DNA from: JBDHUX01 sp039809405
GTDB taxonomy: Bacteria; Patescibacteriota; Gracilibacteria; Absconditabacterales; Absconditicoccaceae
Assembly (NCBI GenBank): GCA_039809405.1
Contig: JBDHUX010000014.1
Span: 1 to 16,117 of the forward strand
Reading direction: 5' to 3'
DNA: 16,117 nt
This document shows positions 12,944-16,117 of the stretch, one piece after another (the stretch's first letter is position 1; the number at the start of each line of letters is the position of its first letter). The notes below the pieces were generated by a model, which did not search any database, was not told the origin of the DNA, and saw only the letters and a program-made list of their open reading frames with translations. The position numbers and the translations under genes were made by a program.

Positions 12944-13161
12944 TACGACCATGGACATAGCGATGCTCATTGTGTTATCACACAAGTATCAATATATCGA
13001 AAGTTATCAATATATTATGTTGAATGAGTTCTCAATCAACTCAAGGTAATATGAATCCTAATTTCGTCATCGTAGTATGTGCAATAAGTGACATAAGTAA
13101 ATTTTATGAACTTTTCTAGAGTTGAGTGGTGTATATTTAGTATTGTACAATATTTGTATTT
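12944..13161. other. Spacer between rpoC and the protease gene, with direct repeats
   Basis: No gene fits in this 218-base gap. It holds TATCAATATAT twice, 18 bases apart (12987-12997 and 13005-13015), and an inverted repeat TGAGTT/AACTCA (13025-13043) without a following T run, so no clear terminator for rpoC. The protease promoter occupies its end. Confidence 0.4.
13122..13151 (+). promoter_or_regulatory. Promoter of the serine protease gene, near-leaderless
   Basis: TTGAGT (13122-13127), 18 bases and TACAAT (13146-13151) form a reasonable housekeeping promoter. The expected start point is near 13158, only about four bases ahead of the ATG at 13162, so the transcript would be almost leaderless. 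Confidence 0.48.
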
Positions 13162-14364
13162 ATGATTTTTGCAAAAAATAGTATCAAATTGTTTATCACG
13201 ATATTGGTACTATGTTTTTCTTTTACATTTTTTGTATACGGGGTTGATAACAATAAATTTCCAAACTCTATATTGAAAATCAATTCTTACGAAGTTATAA
13301 ATTGAAATTACAAGATAGATAAGTTTTGATCAGCTTTGGTTATAGAACCTGGTACTATTTTAACCAATGCACATGTTGTAATAAAAAAAGACGGTACACC
13401 ATATATTAACTATGAGTTATGTTGATATATTGGTGACGATATAAAGATAAGTTGCTTTACTACTGCAAGGTTGTTATATTTTGACTTAGACAAAGATCTT
13501 GCTATCCTCAAATTTTCTGATGATCATGATTTTGCTCCAATCAACTTTGCTGAACAAGATATGCAGATATGAGATCCTATAACCGTATACTGATATAGCC
13601 TTGATTTACCAAATAATATTGATAATTCTCAGGGTAAAGTACTGGGTTACTATGATCAGTATGTTTGAATTAGTGCTGATATAAACAATTGAGATAGTGG
13701 CTGATGAGCTGTCGACGGTCAAGGTAATCTCGTAGGCATCCCTACATTTATGCTATTGCAAGATATATGATGAGATATGAAGAAGTCAAACTATATGATT
13801 TCAAGTAAAAATGCACTCAAATTTATAGATACACGGAAATATAGCCATCTTGATATAAATTACTATCAAATACCAAACTACAATGATTTCCTATCTTATA
13901 TATCCAATAAACAAAAACAACAGTCATTATGATATATAAAAACTCAGGATGTGTATTTTCTATATGATTTACACTGATTTAATCTCTATGATACTACAAC
14001 CAATTGAATAGGTTGATATACATACACACTGAAAAACAGATCCAAAGACATAGAAATCTATATCAATAAATATACTGATACCAATATAGACGTCAAATTG
14101 GCTGACTATACAAAGTACCTCGGAAATAACTATGATAACTTATCTATATCTGACCTTACTTCCAATATAAAAACTCCCTCTATGACCAAGTATATCAAGA
14201 TATCAGCACAAGATCACGACTCACTAAGTAATGATACTATTTATTTATTCCAGAAGTGAGAAGATCTGATACACTTAGAGATATATGGTGATTACACGAG
14301 AGCAGACTATAAAATCATGCAAAGGAAGCTCCAAAACTTATCTCGCATGATGATATGAAGATAA
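13162..14364 (+). CDS. Secreted trypsin-like serine protease
   Basis: The 400-residue protein (TGA as Gly, stop TAA) starts with a hydrophobic signal segment (about 8-27, ending VYG). A chymotrypsin-fold domain follows, with the complete catalytic triad: His71 in TNAHVV, Asp112 in DKDLAIL and Ser179 in GDSGGGAV, where three of the glycines around the serine are TGA. The sequence resembles the protease half of HtrA/DegP. However, no PDZ domain is recognisable; residues about 215-400 form an Asn-, Tyr- and Asp-rich domain with many beta-like stretches that I do not recognise. It would act outside the membrane on misfolded or foreign proteins. The substrate and the role of the tail are unknown. 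It is followed by a terminator shared with the convergent phosphatase gene. Confidence 0.93.
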
Positions 14365-14377
14365 TACGATTTATAAG

Positions 14378-14409
14378 AAAAGCCCCCTGAAACACCAAGG
14401 AGCTTTTTT
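14378..14409. terminator. Bidirectional intrinsic terminator
   Basis: AAAAGCCCC (14378-14386) pairs with GGAGCTTTT (14399-14407) across a 12-base loop, with T runs on both sides. Read on the minus strand the one odd pair becomes G-U, giving a nine-pair stem, so it suits the phosphatase gene best while also ending the protease transcript. It is the only convincing intrinsic terminator in the window. Confidence 0.75.
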
Positions 14410-14428
14410 GTTTTTACACAGACAATTA

Positions 14429-14851
14429 TTAACTAAACAATCTCACGCCATCACTATCTGCGATAAGACCTTCACAATTTTTAATTACTACACCTCTAAA
14501 TCCGTTTACTTTTGCAACACCATCTATATTTGGCTGGTGTGTAACGAGAATCTCAATACGGTCATGATCACTATTAAGTACTGCTCCTTTTTTTTCCTCG
14601 AAGTAGTTCATAGTTTGATAGTTGTAACAGTCTAGCTCTTTTCTAGACTCTAGGTTGCAGCACCCAAGGATATCTATGATTACTTGAGCCGTTTCCACAG
14701 CTCTTGGGACTGGTGAGGTATAAATATTATACTCTGCATCCCCAACCAGTTCCATAATTTTTTTGGCAATAAGTTTGGCTTGCCTTATGCCTAGTTCTGT
14801 TAAATTTCCATTGCTGTGATCTCCATGTCTCAAAATAATAACACTTTTCAT
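14429..14851 (-). CDS. Histidine phosphatase (phosphoglycerate-mutase/SixA-like)
   Basis: This 140-residue protein opens MKSVIILRHGD, the RHG motif whose histidine carries the phosphate in this superfamily. SPVPRAVETAQ near residue 54 supplies the second arginine, and VTHQPN near 103 supplies the second catalytic histidine. The short length fits SixA-like phosphohistidine phosphatases; the substrate is not certain. The start at 14851 is preferred over an in-frame ATG at 14977 because the family begins here and a promoter lies at 14892-14919, inside the longer reading. It is odd for this window: all eleven glycines are GGN and none is TGA, and only 3 of 14 isoleucines are ATA, which neighbours favour. 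It also has its own good promoter and terminator. These signs suggest recent transfer from a standard-code donor. Confidence 0.92.
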   Translation of the reverse strand: MKSVIILRHGDHSNGNLTELGIRQAKLIAKKIMELVGDAEYNIYTSPVPRAVETAQVIIDILGCCNLESRKELDCYNYQTMNYFEEKKGAVLNSDHDRIEILVTHQPNIDGVAKVNGFRGVVIKNCEGLIADSDGVRLFS

Positions 14852-14867
14852 GATAATATGTTTTTGT

Positions 14868-14887
14868 TTATCGCGGAATTGCGATAA
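14868..14887 (-). promoter_or_regulatory. Hairpin at the 5' end of the phosphatase transcript
   Basis: TTATCGC and GCGATAA (seven-base arms, six-base loop) lie between the promoter and the ATG, starting about where transcription should begin. It could be an operator at the start point or a 5'-terminal hairpin that stabilises the mRNA. Confidence 0.42.
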
Positions 14888-14891
14888 CTGT

Positions 14892-14919
14892 TTTATAACA
14901 AAGAGAGAGAGATTGTCAA
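14892..14919 (-). promoter_or_regulatory. Promoter of the histidine phosphatase gene
   Basis: On the minus strand a perfect TTGACA (14914-14919), 16 bases with a CT-rich spacer and TATAAA (14892-14897) make a strong promoter. The leader would be about 35 bases. Its position decides the start codon of the gene in favour of 14851. Confidence 0.65.
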
Positions 14920-15058
14920 TAGATTTTTTAAAATATTGTTGAGATTTATGATGAGTTGAGTGTTTTGGCTTATTCATATATCAATTATTGTTTGTAATGC
15001 TGTGATATTGCACAAAATCATCTTATCTTTATATCATTATTATTCTTTAAATATTTCA

Positions 15059-15092
15059 TTGAAATATAAGCCTTGATAATTACTATATCAAG
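15059..15092 (+). promoter_or_regulatory. Promoter and inverted-repeat candidate before the peptide-binding protein
   Basis: TTGAAA (15059-15064), 16 bases and TACTAT (15081-15086) form a modest promoter. CTTGATA and TATCAAG (15072-15092, perfect seven-base arms, seven-base centre) overlap its -10, as an operator would. The gene starts 34 bases later. The rest of the 14852-15125 gap holds only the divergent phosphatase signals. Confidence 0.35.
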
Positions 15093-15125
15093 TAGTGACA
15101 TATTTACAAAAAACATCACAATCTT

Positions 15126-16117
15126 ATGAGCAAAAGATTAAAAAGACTTTTTATAATCTGTCTAATTATTGTCATATGACTAGGTAGTCATATAGCTTAT
15201 CTTTATATAAACGACATATCCCCAAAAATATCTGTCAAGTGAGGAACTGTAGTTGAGTGAATTATCGACCCGTTAAACTACTTACCGTATACTAGCAATA
15301 CCAAGACAGACAAATTTTACCAATCTCTATTGTTTGGCTGATGTAAGCAATATCAATTCTCTTGATGAAAAGTATCTCTTGAAAATAATCTATGCGATGT
15401 CTATACCAATAACAACAAGACATACTATATTACTATAGTGAAAGACCTTAAATGGATAGATGATGTGCAGTTCACTATAGAAGATGTATTATTTACATAT
15501 CAAGATATCCTGAAAAATAATATACTAAATTTCCCAAACATAGAAAATTATGCTAAAATAGATATTGCCAAGATAGATGATAACAAGATTAAAGTGGAGT
15601 TCCCAAATGCATCTGTTGATAATCAGTGATTTTTTGCAAATCCTATATTACCGAAACACATATTGAAAGACAAAGACCTAGATTACTATATAGATCAATT
15701 TGCAACTCAGCCTATCTACATATCCTGTGCCGTACTAGATCTAGTCAGATCCCAAAACAACAACATTATTTTTGATCTTACACAATGTGAGCAGTTATTA
15801 CCAAAATTATTACAAGTGAAAAAGTTTGAAAATAAAGAAGTTATGGATATATATACCCGCTCCCCAGAGAGTATTATGGATTATACTACAGATTGAGAAA
15901 ATTTAGTATGATATAAAAACTATCAACTTAGTACTAGTACGGTATATACACTATTTTTTAACACCACCTCAATACCTGAGTCGTATAGGACACTGCTTGG
16001 TACATATTTTAGTAGTCTACCATATACAGATATCAAACTCAGTGACCCATATAAGATATTTAGTATGCCATGATGATATGATCAAGATAAGCTTTCTACA
16101 TTTTTCAAAAACAAAAG
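15126..16117 (+). CDS. Membrane-anchored peptide-binding protein, SBP_5 family, 3' truncated
   Basis: The first 330 residues are present (TGA as Gly) and the gene runs off the window. A basic start (MSKRLKRL) and one hydrophobic segment (about 9-29) form an uncleaved anchor or signal; there is no lipobox cysteine. The mature part opens KGGTVVEGIIDPLNYLP, the usual first strand of extracellular solute-binding proteins family 5. KWIDDVQFTIEDVLFTYQDI near 103-122 matches the family hallmark W-x-D-G/D-x-x-[FL]-T-x-x-D-V-x-[FY]-T. The protein would capture peptides outside the cell for an ABC importer whose permease and ATPase genes may follow beyond the window. Anchoring by a helix instead of a lipid is inferred from the missing cysteine. 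Confidence 0.9.

Noticed and set aside
12987..13015. CRISPR-like or iteron repeats
   Set aside because: There are only two 11-base AT-rich copies, too few and too simple for an array or origin.
13025..13043. TGAGTT/AACTCA repeat as an rpoC terminator
   Set aside because: The stem is short and no T run follows on either strand.
14852..14977. Longer start of the phosphatase at 14977, adding 42 residues
   Set aside because: The family begins at the 14851 Met just before RHG, and a strong promoter lies inside the extension.

Overview
This AT-rich window comes from a bacterium that reads UGA as glycine (translation table 25), which places it in the Candidate Phyla Radiation near Absconditabacteria (SR1) or Gracilibacteria (BD1-5/GN02). 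The proof is internal. Every long gene is open only when TGA is sense, and the TGA codons fall where the protein families require glycine. Examples are the Walker A loop and LSGGQ signature of the ABC transporter, the GDSGGG site of a serine protease, the FCGCG motif of a methyltransferase and many conserved glycines of RpoC. The eleven genes whose 3' ends lie in the window plus the complete partial ones use only TAA and TAG as stops. Under the standard code the window looks like a field of short fragments.

Layout. 1-795 (+): the 3' part of a DNA methyltransferase with a C-terminal PD-(D/E)xK nuclease-like domain. 816-1427 (+): a two-span membrane protein. 1435-2163 (-): a single-span coiled-coil protein of PilO-like architecture. 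2432-3028 (+): an Fe/Mn superoxide dismutase, Mn type. 3170-3610 and 3660-4619 (+): a small soluble protein and a polytopic membrane protein, neither recognised. 4790-6331 (+): an MFS-like transporter. 6454-6969 (+): a small secreted two-helix protein resembling T4SS pilins. 6966-8819 (-): an ABC exporter with fused membrane and ATPase domains. 9089-12943 (+): rpoC, full length, with its own promoter and no rpoB upstream. 13162-14364 (+): a secreted trypsin-like serine protease. 14429-14851 (-): a histidine phosphatase that uses no UGA codons. 15126-end (+): the start of a membrane-anchored SBP_5-type peptide-binding protein.

The contents fit a small, probably host-associated cell with a heavy envelope investment: two transporters, a peptide-binding protein, pilus-like components, a secreted protease and oxidative-stress defence. 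Core transcription machinery (rpoC) sits among them. Several near-perfect sigma-70-type promoters can be read (2193-2221 minus, 4706-4734 plus, 14892-14919 minus). No start codon has a recognisable Shine-Dalgarno sequence. No tRNA, rRNA, CRISPR array or insertion sequence was seen.

The most interesting observations are: the phosphatase gene, which alone avoids UGA and the locally favoured ATA codon and looks recently acquired; genes ending in TGA-TAA or TGA-TAG, which may be fossils of ancestral stops; an altered RpoC trigger loop; a Trp-to-Arg change in the dismutase metal-site signature; and inverted repeats overlapping the rpoC promoter.
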